NCBI GenBank assembly: GCA_910585455.1
Contig: CAJUEL010000058.1
Location: 1-25,175, forward strand
Origin: an uncultured Eisenbergiella sp.
GTDB lineage: Bacteria; Bacillota; Clostridia; Lachnospirales; Lachnospiraceae
Direction: 5' to 3'
DNA length: 25,175 bases
Part shown: positions 15,973 to 24,058 of the stretch, piece after piece
Numbering within the stretch: the stretch's first letter is position 1
Layout of the letters: each line of letters starts with the position of its first letter
Notes under the pieces: generated by a model
What the model saw: the letters and a program-made list of their open reading frames with translations, nothing else
Told to the model about the DNA's origin: nothing
The model's database searches: none
Program-made: the position numbers and the translations under genes

Positions 15973-16578
15973 ATGAGTGAAATGAAGGAACGGATGCATA
16001 CGGGAGAATTGTATCTGCCGGGAGACGCGGAGATTATGAAGGAGCAGGTTGTTTATCAGGACAAGCTGTGTGAATACAATCTGACAAAGCCCTCCGAATA
16101 TGAGAAGAGGGCGAGGATGCTAAAGGAAATGCTGGGCGACTGCGGGGAGGGCGTATATATAGAAGCGCCTTTTTACGCAAATTTTGGCGGACATCACTGC
16201 CACTTTGGGAAAATGGTCTATGCCAATTATCACCTGACCTGCGTGGACGATACCCATATTTATGTCGGCGACTACACCATGTTTGGGCCAAACGTGACCG
16301 TCGCCACGGCGGGACATCCGATTCTGCCAGAGCTTCGGGAGCAGACCTATCAATACAATATGCCTGTCCATATCGGGAGAAACTGCTGGATTGGCGCGGG
16401 GGCGATCATCATGCCGGGGGTCACGATCGGGGACAATACCGTAATCGGCGCGGGGAGCGTGGTGACAAAGGATATTCCGGCCAATGTTGTTGCGGTTGGA
16501 AACCCCTGCAGGGTGATGCGGGAAATCAATGACCATGATAAAGAATATTACTATAAGGATAGAAAAATAACGGTATAG
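15973..16578 (+). CDS. sugar O-acetyltransferase (maltose/galactoside acetyltransferase type)
   Basis: 201-residue left-handed beta-helix acetyltransferase that transfers acetyl from acetyl-CoA to a sugar hydroxyl. The N-terminal Mac domain is visible (MKERMHTGELYLPGD), then hexapeptide repeats (MFGPNVTVATAGHP, IGRNCWIGAGAIIMPGVTIGDNTVIGAGSVVTKDIP). His115 in TAGHP matches the catalytic His position of LacA-type enzymes. Start ATG 15973 has GGAGG (15963-15967) at 5-base spacing; the upstream in-frame ATG at 15934 has no site. Single gene with its own promoter and a terminator-like hairpin after it. The exact sugar is unknown. Confidence 0.88.
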   Translation: MSEMKERMHTGELYLPGDAEIMKEQVVYQDKLCEYNLTKPSEYEKRARMLKEMLGDCGEGVYIEAPFYANFGGHHCHFGKMVYANYHLTCVDDTHIYVGDYTMFGPNVTVATAGHPILPELREQTYQYNMPVHIGRNCWIGAGAIIMPGVTIGDNTVIGAGSVVTKDIPANVVAVGNPCRVMREINDHDKEYYYKDRKITV

Positions 16579-16632
16579 TCTTGACAGATTTTGGTTTGTC
16601 AGGTAAGGTTAAAAGGAATAAAAACTTTTGGG

Positions 16633-16660
16633 AAAAGCCGCCGCATATGCAGGGGCTTTT
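16633..16660 (+). terminator. terminator-like hairpin after the acetyltransferase
   Basis: Stem AAAAGCC (16633-16639) and GGCTTTT (16654-16660), ending in a short T-run, about 55 bases after the acetyltransferase stop. The stem is only 7 bp with a 14-base loop, so confidence is moderate. Confidence 0.5.
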
Positions 16661-16929
16661 TCGCGTGGAAAAATCAGCAGGGCATGAACGCAGGTTTGTG
16701 GCCGTCACATTTTCTTATGGTCTGTGTGGGGAACGCGCAGAGCCGTCCGCATGAGCATCCGGATTTTCTGGCAGGTCAGGTGAAATGCAAAGTATCAGTA
16801 CAGACAGGTCTGAATCGTTACAATTCCAATATCGGTTTGACAGTATGTTGCGCGGAGCACTTTGACAGGGCGCAGACCTTGTAGGTCAGAGCGCTGCGGC
16901 AAATGCTGCCAAAAAAAGAAAGGCGGATT
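16661..16929. other. intergenic region upstream of comM
   Basis: With the preceding 82 bases this makes a gap of about 350 bases between the acetyltransferase and comM. It contains the terminator-like hairpin, one degenerate copy of the palindromic repeat (16796-16821), and a TACAAT (16819-16824) that could be a -10, though no matching -35 is seen. Two TTGACA boxes (16837-16842 and 16861-16866 approximately) lack good -10 partners at normal spacing. No gene is evident. Confidence 0.5.
16796..16821. repeat. degenerate copy of the 26-bp palindromic repeat
   Basis: CAGTACAGAC, AG, GTCTGAATCGTTAC. It matches the copy at 22133-22158 at about 21 of 26 positions; only CAGAC/GTCTG still pair. Confidence 0.6.
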
Positions 16930-18501
16930 ATGTATTGTCATGTGAATACGGGAGGTCTGCGCGGGCTGGAAAGCTATATCGCGCAGGTGGAGGTGGACGT
17001 TTCCCGGGGGCTGCCCTGCTTTGAGATGGTGGGGCTTTTGTCCAGCGAGGTGAAGGAGGCGAGGGAGCGCATCCGGGTGGCGCTGCGCAATGCGGATGTG
17101 GCGGTACCGGCGGAGAAAATCACGGTGAATATTTCCCCGGCGGGCATCCATAAGGCGGGCACGGCCTTTGATCTGCCGGTGGCGCTCGGCATCATGGCGG
17201 CGCAGGGACTGATCGCTCAGGAGCGGCTGGATCAGGTGCTGATCGCGGGAGAGCTGGGACTGGATGCGAGGGTGAAGCCGATCCGGGGGGTTTTGCCCGT
17301 TGTGATGGAAGCGGCGCGGGCCGGGATGGGGGAGTGTCTGCTTCCGTTGGAAAATATGAAGGAAGGGATGCTGGCAGGCAAAATCCGGGTGATGGGCATA
17401 GAAAGCCTGGAGGAGGCTTCCTGCTATCTGTGCAGCGATGAAGGGACGCGGCAGCAGCTTTGGCAGGATGCTGTTTTGCGGGCGGACAGGGCAGCGCAGG
17501 AAGCGATGAGGGAAACGGAAGGGGGCAGGAAGGAATGCCCGGATTTTTCCATGGTGCGGGGCATGGAGGAGGCGAAATTTGCGGCGATGGTGGCTGCGGC
17601 GGGCTTTCACAATATGCTGCTGATCGGTCCGCCGGGTGCGGGGAAGACGATGCTGGCGAGGTGTCTGCCGGGAATTTTGCCGCCGCTGACGGAGGAAGAG
17701 CGGAGGGAGATTTCGGCGATTTACAGCGTGGCGGGAAAGCTGGAACAGGGAAAGCTTATGGAAAGCCGCCCCTTTGTCGCGCCCCATCATACGGTTTCCG
17801 TCCATGCGCTGGCGGGAGGCGGCTATATCCCCCGTCCGGGGATGGTGACCCTCGCCCACAAAGGGGTGCTTTTTCTGGATGAAATGGCGGAATTTAAGCG
17901 CGGGACGCTGGATATTTTGCGGCAGCCGCTGGAGGAGGGGACAATTTTTCTGGCGAAGAGCGGTGGAAATTTTGTCTATCCTGCGGATTTCATGCTGGTG
18001 GCAGCGACCAATCCCTGTCCTTGCGGCTATTATCCGGACCGGGGCAGGTGCCGCTGTACGGAGGGGGAAATCAGACGCTATCTGTCCAGAATTTCGGGTC
18101 CTTTGCTGGATCGGATTGACATCCATTGTGTGGCGCGTCCGGTGTCCGTGAAAAGGCTGTGGAAAAAAGAAGAGGATACGGGAGAATGGTCGGGCAGCGC
18201 CATGCGGCAGAAGGTGCTGGCAGCGAGGGAGCGGCAGGACCACCGGTATGCGGGAAGTATAATCGGCGTAAACGGCAGGCTGGGTGCAGGAGAGGTGGTG
18301 CGCTACTGCAGGCTGGGTCATGCAGAGCAGTGCTTTCTGGAAAAGATAGCGCAGCGGCTGCAATATTCAGCGCGGGCATGCCACAGGATTTTGCGGGTGG
18401 CAAGGACCCTGGCGGATCTGGAAGATGTAGAAGAAATTTCTGACAGGCATTTGAGCCAGGCGATCTGTTTTCGCCAAAACGATTTTTTTTCTGCGCTCTG
18501 A
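16930..18501 (+). CDS. comM: YifB/ComM-family Mg chelatase-like AAA+ ATPase
   Basis: 523-residue AAA+ protein. In transformable bacteria ComM is a helicase that extends branch migration of incoming single strands; in others the same protein (YifB) is of unclear use. The N-terminal ChlI/Lon-like S5 domain runs to about residue 160 (FEMVGLLSSEVKEARERIRVAL). The AAA core has GPPGAGKT (233-240), a Walker B VLFLDEMAEF and sensor region VAATNPCPCGYY, with Cys residues as usual. The C-terminal Mg_chelatase_C domain ends in SDRHLSQAI. Start ATG 16930 gives the standard MYCHVNTGGL; an in-frame ATG at 16903 lacks a site. dprA follows after 61 bases, the usual partnership. Confidence 0.92.
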   Translation: MYCHVNTGGLRGLESYIAQVEVDVSRGLPCFEMVGLLSSEVKEARERIRVALRNADVAVPAEKITVNISPAGIHKAGTAFDLPVALGIMAAQGLIAQERLDQVLIAGELGLDARVKPIRGVLPVVMEAARAGMGECLLPLENMKEGMLAGKIRVMGIESLEEASCYLCSDEGTRQQLWQDAVLRADRAAQEAMRETEGGRKECPDFSMVRGMEEAKFAAMVAAAGFHNMLLIGPPGAGKTMLARCLPGILPPLTEEERREISAIYSVAGKLEQGKLMESRPFVAPHHTVSVHALAGGGYIPRPGMVTLAHKGVLFLDEMAEFKRGTLDILRQPLEEGTIFLAKSGGNFVYPADFMLVAATNPCPCGYYPDRGRCRCTEGEIRRYLSRISGPLLDRIDIHCVARPVSVKRLWKKEEDTGEWSGSAMRQKVLAARERQDHRYAGSIIGVNGRLGAGEVVRYCRLGHAEQCFLEKIAQRLQYSARACHRILRVARTLADLEDVEEISDRHLSQAICFRQNDFFSAL

Positions 18502-18562
18502 GAATTGAATCGCCTATAGCCCGTGGGTGGCAGGACAGGCGATAGGACAGCGGGAGGTTATT

Positions 18563-19843
18563 GTGAAGGAAGATGAAAAATTTGACAGCTTTTGGCTTTG
18601 CAATATGAAGGGAATCGGGGGCAGGAGCATTCGCAGGCTGATGGAAAGGGCGGGAGATGTGGAGAAGGTCTTTTCCCTTCCGATGGAAGCCGTCAGGGAG
18701 CTTTTGGGGGAAAGAAGGGCGGCCTGCTTTCAGGAGGCGTTGGGGAGGTCGTACAGGGAAGGGACAAAAAGGAAATTTGTGCGGATGAAGGAACAGGGAA
18801 TTTTCTTTCTGCCATACTGGGACAGCGCATATCCCGGACGGCTTTTGCCGCTATGCGACGCGCCGGTCTGTCTATACGGAAAAGGAAGGATGCCCGCGCA
18901 GGAAAAAGCGGCGGTGGCGGTGATCGGGACGCGGGAGTGCTCCGGCTATGGACAGGGGGCGGCGGATTATTTTGCGGGTGGGCTTGCGGCGGCGGGCGTG
19001 GTCATCGTCAGCGGCATGGCGCGGGGCGTGGACGGAATCGCCCAGCAGGCGGCGCTGGAGGCGGGAGGAAGCTCGGTGGCTGTGCTGGGCTGTGGTGTGG
19101 ACATCTGTTATCCTGCGGAAAACAGGCAGCTGTATGAAAGCCTGATCCGGGATGGCTGCGTGCTTTCGGAATATCCGCCGGGAACGGAACCAAAGGCGGC
19201 GTTATTTCCGCCCCGCAACAGAATCATCAGCGGCCTGTCCGATATGGTGCTGGTGATTGAAGCGAGGGAAAAAAGCGGCACGCTGATCACGGTGGATATG
19301 GCGCTGGAACAGGGGAGGGAGGTGTATGCCCTGCCCGGCAGGATTACGGACGGCTGCAGCAGGGGCTGTAACCGTCTGATTGCGAACGGCGCGGGCATGG
19401 CGCGCAGTGTGGCGCAGGTGCTGCGCGAATTGAAGCCGGGCATGTATGGGAATACATGCCATATACAAAAGGAAGAAACAGCGCAGAAAAAGCCTGTAAC
19501 AGGTAAAACGCAGGAGGCACAGGCAGCTTTGCAGGCAGGAAAGGAGCGTATGCCTGTGGCAGATAAAAAATCGGAACAGGAAAGTACGTCTGTAGCAGCT
19601 GTGAAATCGGGCAGGGAGCAGATGCCTGCAGAGGAGGAGCTGGCTCTCAGGATTCAAAAGGTTCTGGATGACGAGCCCGCCAGTCTGGATGATCTGCTGG
19701 GGCGCCTGGCATCCCTGGGAGAGCCGCCCACAGTGCAAAAGCTGATGCAAACGCTTTTGCTGCTATCTTTGGAAGGCATTGTGAAAAACAGGGCTGGTAT
19801 GTATTTTTTAGAAAAAAAACAGGATTTTTTTCACTTGCATTGA
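18563..19843 (+). CDS. dprA: DNA-processing protein DprA
   Basis: 426-residue DprA/Smf, which protects incoming single-stranded DNA during transformation and loads RecA. An N-terminal helix-hairpin region is followed by the Rossmann-type core: VIGTRECSGYG, SGMARGVDGIA (about 150-160), VLGCGVDICYPAEN, SEYPPGTEP, FPPRNRIISGLSD, and EKSGTLITVDMALEQGREVYALPGRI. The C-terminal winged-helix domain is present (about 360-426). Between core and winged helix is a long Lys/Glu/Ala/Gln-rich linker with loosely repeated SGREQMPAEEE- and AGKERMPVADKK-like units. The start is GTG 18563, with GGGAGG (18552-18557) 5 bases upstream; an upstream GTG at 18527 is less likely. Confidence 0.93.
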   Translation: MKEDEKFDSFWLCNMKGIGGRSIRRLMERAGDVEKVFSLPMEAVRELLGERRAACFQEALGRSYREGTKRKFVRMKEQGIFFLPYWDSAYPGRLLPLCDAPVCLYGKGRMPAQEKAAVAVIGTRECSGYGQGAADYFAGGLAAAGVVIVSGMARGVDGIAQQAALEAGGSSVAVLGCGVDICYPAENRQLYESLIRDGCVLSEYPPGTEPKAALFPPRNRIISGLSDMVLVIEAREKSGTLITVDMALEQGREVYALPGRITDGCSRGCNRLIANGAGMARSVAQVLRELKPGMYGNTCHIQKEETAQKKPVTGKTQEAQAALQAGKERMPVADKKSEQESTSVAAVKSGREQMPAEEELALRIQKVLDDEPASLDDLLGRLASLGEPPTVQKLMQTLLLLSLEGIVKNRAGMYFLEKKQDFFHLH

Positions 19844-19863
19844 AACTGGATATGGTGTATAGT
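19835..19863 (+). promoter_or_regulatory. candidate topA promoter overlapping the dprA stop
   Basis: -35 TTGCAT (19835-19840) and -10 TATAGT (19858-19863), spacing 17. The dprA TGA (19841-19843) lies in the spacer. The resulting leader before topA would be about 200 bases. Confidence 0.6.
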
Positions 19864-19920
19864 GGTTCACGATAATTGCAATTTGGCCCCAAAAGTGCAT
19901 ACAATTGCAGAAGAAGGGTA

Positions 19921-20032
19921 ACGATTCCTGGTAACAGTTCAGCCAGGTCTGCGCGTTTACCGCGCGGACCGTGTAAAAATGTGGTGGCGGCAATATCCAG
20001 TTCAGACTTGTCTGAACTGATACGATTCCTGG
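19921..20032. repeat. topA leader repeat cluster (palindrome plus flanking direct repeats)
   Basis: ACGATTCCTGG occurs at 19921-19931 and again at 20022-20032. Between them lie a partial repeat unit (GTAACAGTTCAGCC, 19931-19944), a GC-rich hairpin GTCTGCGCG/CGCGCGGAC (about 19948-19968), and a near-full palindrome at 19998-20023: CAGTTCAGAC, TT, GTCTGAACTG, ATAC. The arms of 10 bp are perfect. The cluster fills the untranslated leader of topA. Confidence 0.75.
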
Positions 20033-20071
20033 GTCAGGAGTGTTACAAAAAAGAAAACAGGGAAGGCAATC

Positions 20072-22132
20072 ATGGCAAAATATCTTGTAATAGTGGAATC
20101 TCCGGCAAAGGTGAAAACGATCAAAAAGTTTCTGGGCGTCAATTATGAGGTGGCGGCGAGCAACGGACATGTGCGGGATCTGCCCAAAAGTCAGCTGGGC
20201 ATCGATGTGGACGGAGATTATGAACCGAAATATATCACCATACGGGGAAAGGGAGACATCCTGGCGGGACTGCGCAAGGAAGTGAAGAAGGCGGAGAAGA
20301 TCTATCTGGCGACGGACCCTGACCGGGAAGGGGAGGCGATTTCCTGGCATTTGATGGAAGCACTCAAGCTTTCCGGGAAAAAGGTATACCGGATCACCTT
20401 CAATGAAATCACGAAAAATGCGGTGAAGGAATCTTTAAAGCATGCCCGTGAAATCAACATGGATCTGGTGGATGCCCAGCAGGCGCGCCGGGTGCTCGAC
20501 CGCATGGTGGGTTACCGGATTTCTCCTCTTTTATGGTCAAAGGTGAAAAGAGGATTGTCCGCGGGACGCGTACAGTCGGTCGCCCTGCGCATCATCTGTG
20601 ACCGGGAGGAGGAAATCAACGCATTTATTCCGGAAGAGTACTGGACGCTGGACGTATCCCTGAAGGTCCCCGGGGAGAAAAAGCTGTTGAAAGCGAAGTA
20701 CCATGGGGACGGCGACGGAAAGAGGGCGTTAAAGACTGAAGACGAAGTGAAAGCCATCGAGAAGGACTGTGAGGGAAAAGAGTTTGCAGTGACCGATGTG
20801 AAGAAGGGGGAACGTACCAGAAAAGCGCCGCTTCCCTTCACGACGTCCACGCTGCAGCAGGAGGCGAGCAAGGTGCTGAATTTTTCCACCCAGAAAACGA
20901 TGCGGCTTGCCCAGCAGCTCTATGAAGGCGTGGAAATCAAAGGCAGCGGCACCGTAGGCATCATTACCTACCTGCGTACCGATTCCACCCGCGTTTCGGA
21001 AGAAGCGGAAAAGATGGCGCGGGATTATATCACAAAGCAGTACGGCGAAGAATATGCGGGAGAAGGCGCCGTGCAAAAGGGCGGGCAGAAAATTCAGGAC
21101 GCCCATGAAGCGATCCGCCCTACGGATATCGGACGCACGCCTGTGGAATTGAAGGAATCCCTTTCCAGAGATCAGCTGCGGCTGTATCAGCTGATCTGGA
21201 AACGGTTCGCGGCGAGCCGCATGACGCCTGCAAAATATGAAACCACATCGGTGAAAATCGATTGTAGCGGTCATCGTTTTACGGTATCTGCCAATAAAGT
21301 GCTGTTTGACGGTTTTATGAGCGTTTATACGACGGATGAGGACGAAAAAGGCGATTCCAACACGCTGGCAAAGGGGATTGACCGGGATACGAAGCTGACC
21401 TTTGACAGCTTTGAAGGGCTGCAGCATTTCACCCAGCCTCCTGCGCATTATACGGAAGCCACGCTGGTGCGCACGCTGGAGGAGCTGGGCATCGGCAGAC
21501 CCAGCACCTATGCGCCCACCATCACCACAATTCTGGCACGGCGCTATGTGACAAAGGAAAATAAAAATCTATATGTAACCGAACTGGGTGAAGTCGTGAA
21601 TAATATGATGAAGGAAGCATTTCCTTCCATCGTGGACGTGAATTTTACGGCAAACATGGAAACGCTGCTGGACGGCGTTTCGGAAGGAACCGTGGAGTGG
21701 AAGACGATCGTTTCCAACTTTTATCCGGATCTTGACGAAGCGGTGAAGCTCGCGGAAAAGGAGCTTGCCGAGGTGAAGATCGGGGACGAGGAATCCGATG
21801 AGGATTGCGAGCTTTGCGGGCGCAGGATGGTCATCAAATACGGACCCCACGGCAGATTTCTGGCCTGTCCGGGTTTTCCGGAATGCCGCAATACGAAGCC
21901 TTATTTTGAAAAAATCGGCGTTGCCTGCCCCAAATGCGGGAAAGATATTGTGCTGAAAAAGACGCAGAAGGGCAGAAGGTATTACGGCTGTATCGGCAAC
22001 CCGGATTGTGACTTCATGGTATGGCAGAAGCCGTCCGCCGAAAAATGTCCTGTCTGTGGCTCCGTCATGCTGGAAAAGGGCAATAAGCTGGTCTGCTCGA
22101 AAGAAGGCTGCGGATATGTGAAGGTGGAGTAA
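20072..22132 (+). CDS. topA: DNA topoisomerase I
   Basis: 686-residue type IA topoisomerase that relaxes negative supercoils by a single-strand passage. TOPRIM motifs: VIVESPAKVKTI with Glu9, and DPDREGEAISWH. Catalytic Tyr300 is in TYLRTDSTRVS. The PPAHYTEATLVRTLEELGIGRPSTYA segment is classic. Three C-terminal zinc ribbons begin near Cys579 (CELC), Cys619 (CPKC) and Cys659 (CPVC). Start ATG has GGGAAGG about 7 bases upstream. Length is normal for Firmicutes. The stop codon lies inside a perfect palindrome. Confidence 0.98.
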   Translation: MAKYLVIVESPAKVKTIKKFLGVNYEVAASNGHVRDLPKSQLGIDVDGDYEPKYITIRGKGDILAGLRKEVKKAEKIYLATDPDREGEAISWHLMEALKLSGKKVYRITFNEITKNAVKESLKHAREINMDLVDAQQARRVLDRMVGYRISPLLWSKVKRGLSAGRVQSVALRIICDREEEINAFIPEEYWTLDVSLKVPGEKKLLKAKYHGDGDGKRALKTEDEVKAIEKDCEGKEFAVTDVKKGERTRKAPLPFTTSTLQQEASKVLNFSTQKTMRLAQQLYEGVEIKGSGTVGIITYLRTDSTRVSEEAEKMARDYITKQYGEEYAGEGAVQKGGQKIQDAHEAIRPTDIGRTPVELKESLSRDQLRLYQLIWKRFAASRMTPAKYETTSVKIDCSGHRFTVSANKVLFDGFMSVYTTDEDEKGDSNTLAKGIDRDTKLTFDSFEGLQHFTQPPAHYTEATLVRTLEELGIGRPSTYAPTITTILARRYVTKENKNLYVTELGEVVNNMMKEAFPSIVDVNFTANMETLLDGVSEGTVEWKTIVSNFYPDLDEAVKLAEKELAEVKIGDEESDEDCELCGRRMVIKYGPHGRFLACPGFPECRNTKPYFEKIGVACPKCGKDIVLKKTQKGRRYYGCIGNPDCDFMVWQKPSAEKCPVCGSVMLEKGNKLVCSKEGCGYVKVE

Positions 22133-22158
22133 CAGTTCAGACCTGTCTGAACTGTTAC
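22129..22158. repeat. perfect 30-bp palindrome on the topA stop codon
   Basis: Arms GTAACAGTTCAGAC (22129-22142) and GTCTGAACTGTTAC (22145-22158) are exact reverse complements around CT. The topA TAA (22130-22132) is in the left arm. No T-run follows, so it is not a standard terminator. It is the best preserved copy of the element also seen at 16796 and 19998. Confidence 0.9.
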
Positions 22159-22187
22159 AAGGTGGAAAAGCAGGCGGAACCGTTACG

Positions 22188-22216
22188 TTGACGAAATGTC
22201 TGTGATGCGGTATACT
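22188..22216 (+). promoter_or_regulatory. codY promoter
   Basis: -35 TTGACG (22188-22193) and -10 TATACT (22211-22216), spacing 17, about 35 bases before the codY ATG. I see no clear CodY box (AATTTTCWGAAAATT) here. Confidence 0.75.
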
Positions 22217-22253
22217 GTCAAAATAGCAGGATGATATTCGGAGGATTGGGTGA

Positions 22254-23048
22254 ATGAGTGATGTGCATCTTTTGGATAAAACGAGGAGAATAGGAAATTT
22301 GCTGCATAATAATAATTGTGATAAGGTGATTTTCAGCGATATCTGTTCGATCATGCAGGAGATGCTGCACTCAAATGTGCTGGTGATCAGCCGAAAAGGA
22401 AAAATCCTTGGCAGATCGGAAAAAAAGGACGGAAGAGATCAGGTTCTCATCAAAACGCAGGTGGGAAGCTTTCTTGATCCGATATTGAATGAGCGGCTTT
22501 TGTCGGTGCTGTCTACCAAGGAGGATGTCAACCTCACAATGCTGGGATTTGACAGCCTGGATGTGGAGAAAATGTCCGCGATCATTACGCCGATCCAGAT
22601 AGCGGGAGAGCGTCTGGGAACATTGTTTTTGCACCGCATGGGCGGCGGCTATGGCATTGATGATATCATCCTGTGCGAGTATGCGACTACGGTGGTGGGG
22701 CTGGAAATGCTCCGGTCCGTAAGCGAGGAAAATGCGGAGGAGGACAGAAAGCTTGCGGTGGTGCGGGCAGCCTTTGGAACCCTCTCCTTTTCGGAAACAG
22801 AGGCGGTCATTCTGGTTTTGAAGGAGCTCAATGGGAGAGAGGGACTTTTGGTGGCGAGCAAGATAGCCGATCAGGCGGGCATTACCCGTTCCGTCATCGT
22901 CAACGCATTGCGGAAGCTGGAAAGCGCTGGGATTTTGGAGTCCAGATCCTCCGGCATGAAGGGAACCTACATCCGGGTACAGAATGAATTCGTATTTGAT
23001 GAAGTGAAAAAAATCGAAGTGAAAAAGTTAGAGAAATCCCTTGCGTAA
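22254..23048 (+). CDS. codY: GTP- and branched-chain amino acid-sensing global repressor CodY
   Basis: 264-residue cytosolic DNA-binding protein that represses starvation genes when GTP and isoleucine/leucine/valine are plentiful. The N-terminal GAF domain (about 1-155) starts MSDVHLLDKTRRIGNLLH. The C-terminal winged helix-turn-helix (about 200-235) is very well conserved: ASKIADQAGITRSVIVNAL, then RKLESAGILESRS, GMKGTYIRV. GGAGG (22240-22244) precedes the ATG. The gene has its own promoter and ends within its terminator. The position before rpsB-tsf is common in Clostridia. Confidence 0.97.
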   Translation: MSDVHLLDKTRRIGNLLHNNNCDKVIFSDICSIMQEMLHSNVLVISRKGKILGRSEKKDGRDQVLIKTQVGSFLDPILNERLLSVLSTKEDVNLTMLGFDSLDVEKMSAIITPIQIAGERLGTLFLHRMGGGYGIDDIILCEYATTVVGLEMLRSVSEENAEEDRKLAVVRAAFGTLSFSETEAVILVLKELNGREGLLVASKIADQAGITRSVIVNALRKLESAGILESRSSGMKGTYIRVQNEFVFDEVKKIEVKKLEKSLA

Positions 23049-23060
23049 GGGATTTCTTTA
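23032..23060 (+). terminator. codY terminator overlapping the stop codon
   Basis: Perfect 11-bp stem AGAAATCCCTT (23032-23042) and AAGGGATTTCT (23047-23057) with loop GCGT, then TTA. The codY TAA (23046-23048) spans the loop end and right arm. The T-run is short, so termination may be partial. Confidence 0.75.
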
Positions 23061-23069
23061 TGTTATAAT
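23041..23069 (+). promoter_or_regulatory. rpsB promoter nested in the codY terminator
   Basis: -35 TTGCGT (23041-23046) and perfect -10 TATAAT (23064-23069), spacing 17. The -35 covers the hairpin loop. It would give rpsB a leader of about 105 bases. Confidence 0.65.
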
Positions 23070-23183
23070 CTCTTCGTTATGACTAAAAAACACGCATATC
23101 GACCCGACGCCGGTGTCCCTTAACGCTTTGGATGGCTGACGGGAATGAGGTATGCGGAGGAAAAACCAGATGGAGGTATGAAA

Positions 23184-23948
23184 ATGAGCGTTATTTCTAT
23201 GAAACAGTTACTGGAAGCGGGAGTTCATTTCGGACACCAGACCAGAAGATGGAACCCCAAGATGGCTCCGTACATCTTCACCGAGAGGAACGGAATCCAC
23301 ATCATCGACCTGCAGAAATCCGTAGGTAAGGTGGATGAAGCCTACAAGGCGGTGTTTGAGATTGCGGCGCAGGGCGGCACCATTCTTTTTGTCGGCACGA
23401 AGAAGCAGGCGCAGGATGCGGTCAAGGCGGAAGCGGAACGCTGCGGTATGTACTATGTCAATGAGAGATGGCTGGGCGGCATGCTCACCAACTTCAAGAC
23501 CATCAGAAGCAGAGTCGAGAGACTCAAAGCGATCGAGGTTATGGCAGAGGACGGCACCTTTGATGTTCTTCCCAAGAAGGAAGTTATCCAGATCCGGAAA
23601 GAATGGGATAAGCTGCAGAGAAACCTGGGCGGTATTAAGGAAATGACGAGAATTCCCGATGCGATTTTCGTTGTGGATCCCAAGAAGGAGCATATCTGCG
23701 TGCAGGAGGCTCATACGCTGGGCATCACCCTGATCGGTATCGGCGATACCAACTGCGATCCTGAAGAGCTGGATTATATCATCCCCGGTAATGATGACGC
23801 GATCCGTGCGGTCAAGCTGATCACTTCCAAGATGGCGGATGCTGTCATCGAGGCGAATCAGGGCGAAGAGATTTACACACAGGAAGCGATCGCAGAGGCG
23901 GCAGCTGAGGCTGTGGATATCGAGGAAGTTGCAGAGCAGGAGGCATAA
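23184..23948 (+). CDS. rpsB: 30S ribosomal protein S2
   Basis: 254-residue S2, needed for late assembly of the small ribosomal subunit and for binding S1-like factors. Typical opening MSVISMKQLLEAGVHFGHQTRRWNPKM and the segments FVGTKKQAQDAV, NERWLGGMLTNFKTI and IPGNDDAIRAVKL are present. GGAGG (23172-23176) is 7 bases from ATG 23184; an in-frame ATG at 23178 is too close to the site. The C-terminal tail is acidic and Ala-rich. tsf follows after 110 bases, the conserved pairing. Confidence 0.98.
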   Translation: MSVISMKQLLEAGVHFGHQTRRWNPKMAPYIFTERNGIHIIDLQKSVGKVDEAYKAVFEIAAQGGTILFVGTKKQAQDAVKAEAERCGMYYVNERWLGGMLTNFKTIRSRVERLKAIEVMAEDGTFDVLPKKEVIQIRKEWDKLQRNLGGIKEMTRIPDAIFVVDPKKEHICVQEAHTLGITLIGIGDTNCDPEELDYIIPGNDDAIRAVKLITSKMADAVIEANQGEEIYTQEAIAEAAAEAVDIEEVAEQEA

Positions 23949-23980
23949 GAGCTGTTCTGTTTATAGATGGAAAACTGCTC

Positions 23981-24026
23981 AACCGGATTGCTGCCGTTTG
24001 CGGATGTTAAGCGGCGGCGTCCGGTT
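23981..24026 (+). promoter_or_regulatory. intercistronic hairpin between rpsB and tsf
   Basis: AACCGGA (23981-23987) pairs with TCCGGTT (24020-24026), with an inner GCCG/CGGC helix. No T-run follows. It may modulate the S2 to EF-Ts ratio or protect the RNA rather than terminate. Confidence 0.5.
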
Positions 24027-24058
24027 TCACATGATATTTCTGGATGGAGGAAAGTACG

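Noticed and set aside
16581..16660. Small RNA from TTGACA at 16581 to the hairpin at 16633-16660
   Set aside because: No acceptable -10 at 16-18 bases from the -35, so the transcript cannot be supported.
16795..18363. 522-codon minus-strand frame opposite comM
   Set aside because: It is the antisense shadow of the clearly conserved comM gene, with a composition rich in His, Arg and Pro typical of such shadows.
22129..22158. topA terminator
   Set aside because: No T-run on either side (AAGGTGG follows), and the same motif occurs in leaders of other genes.
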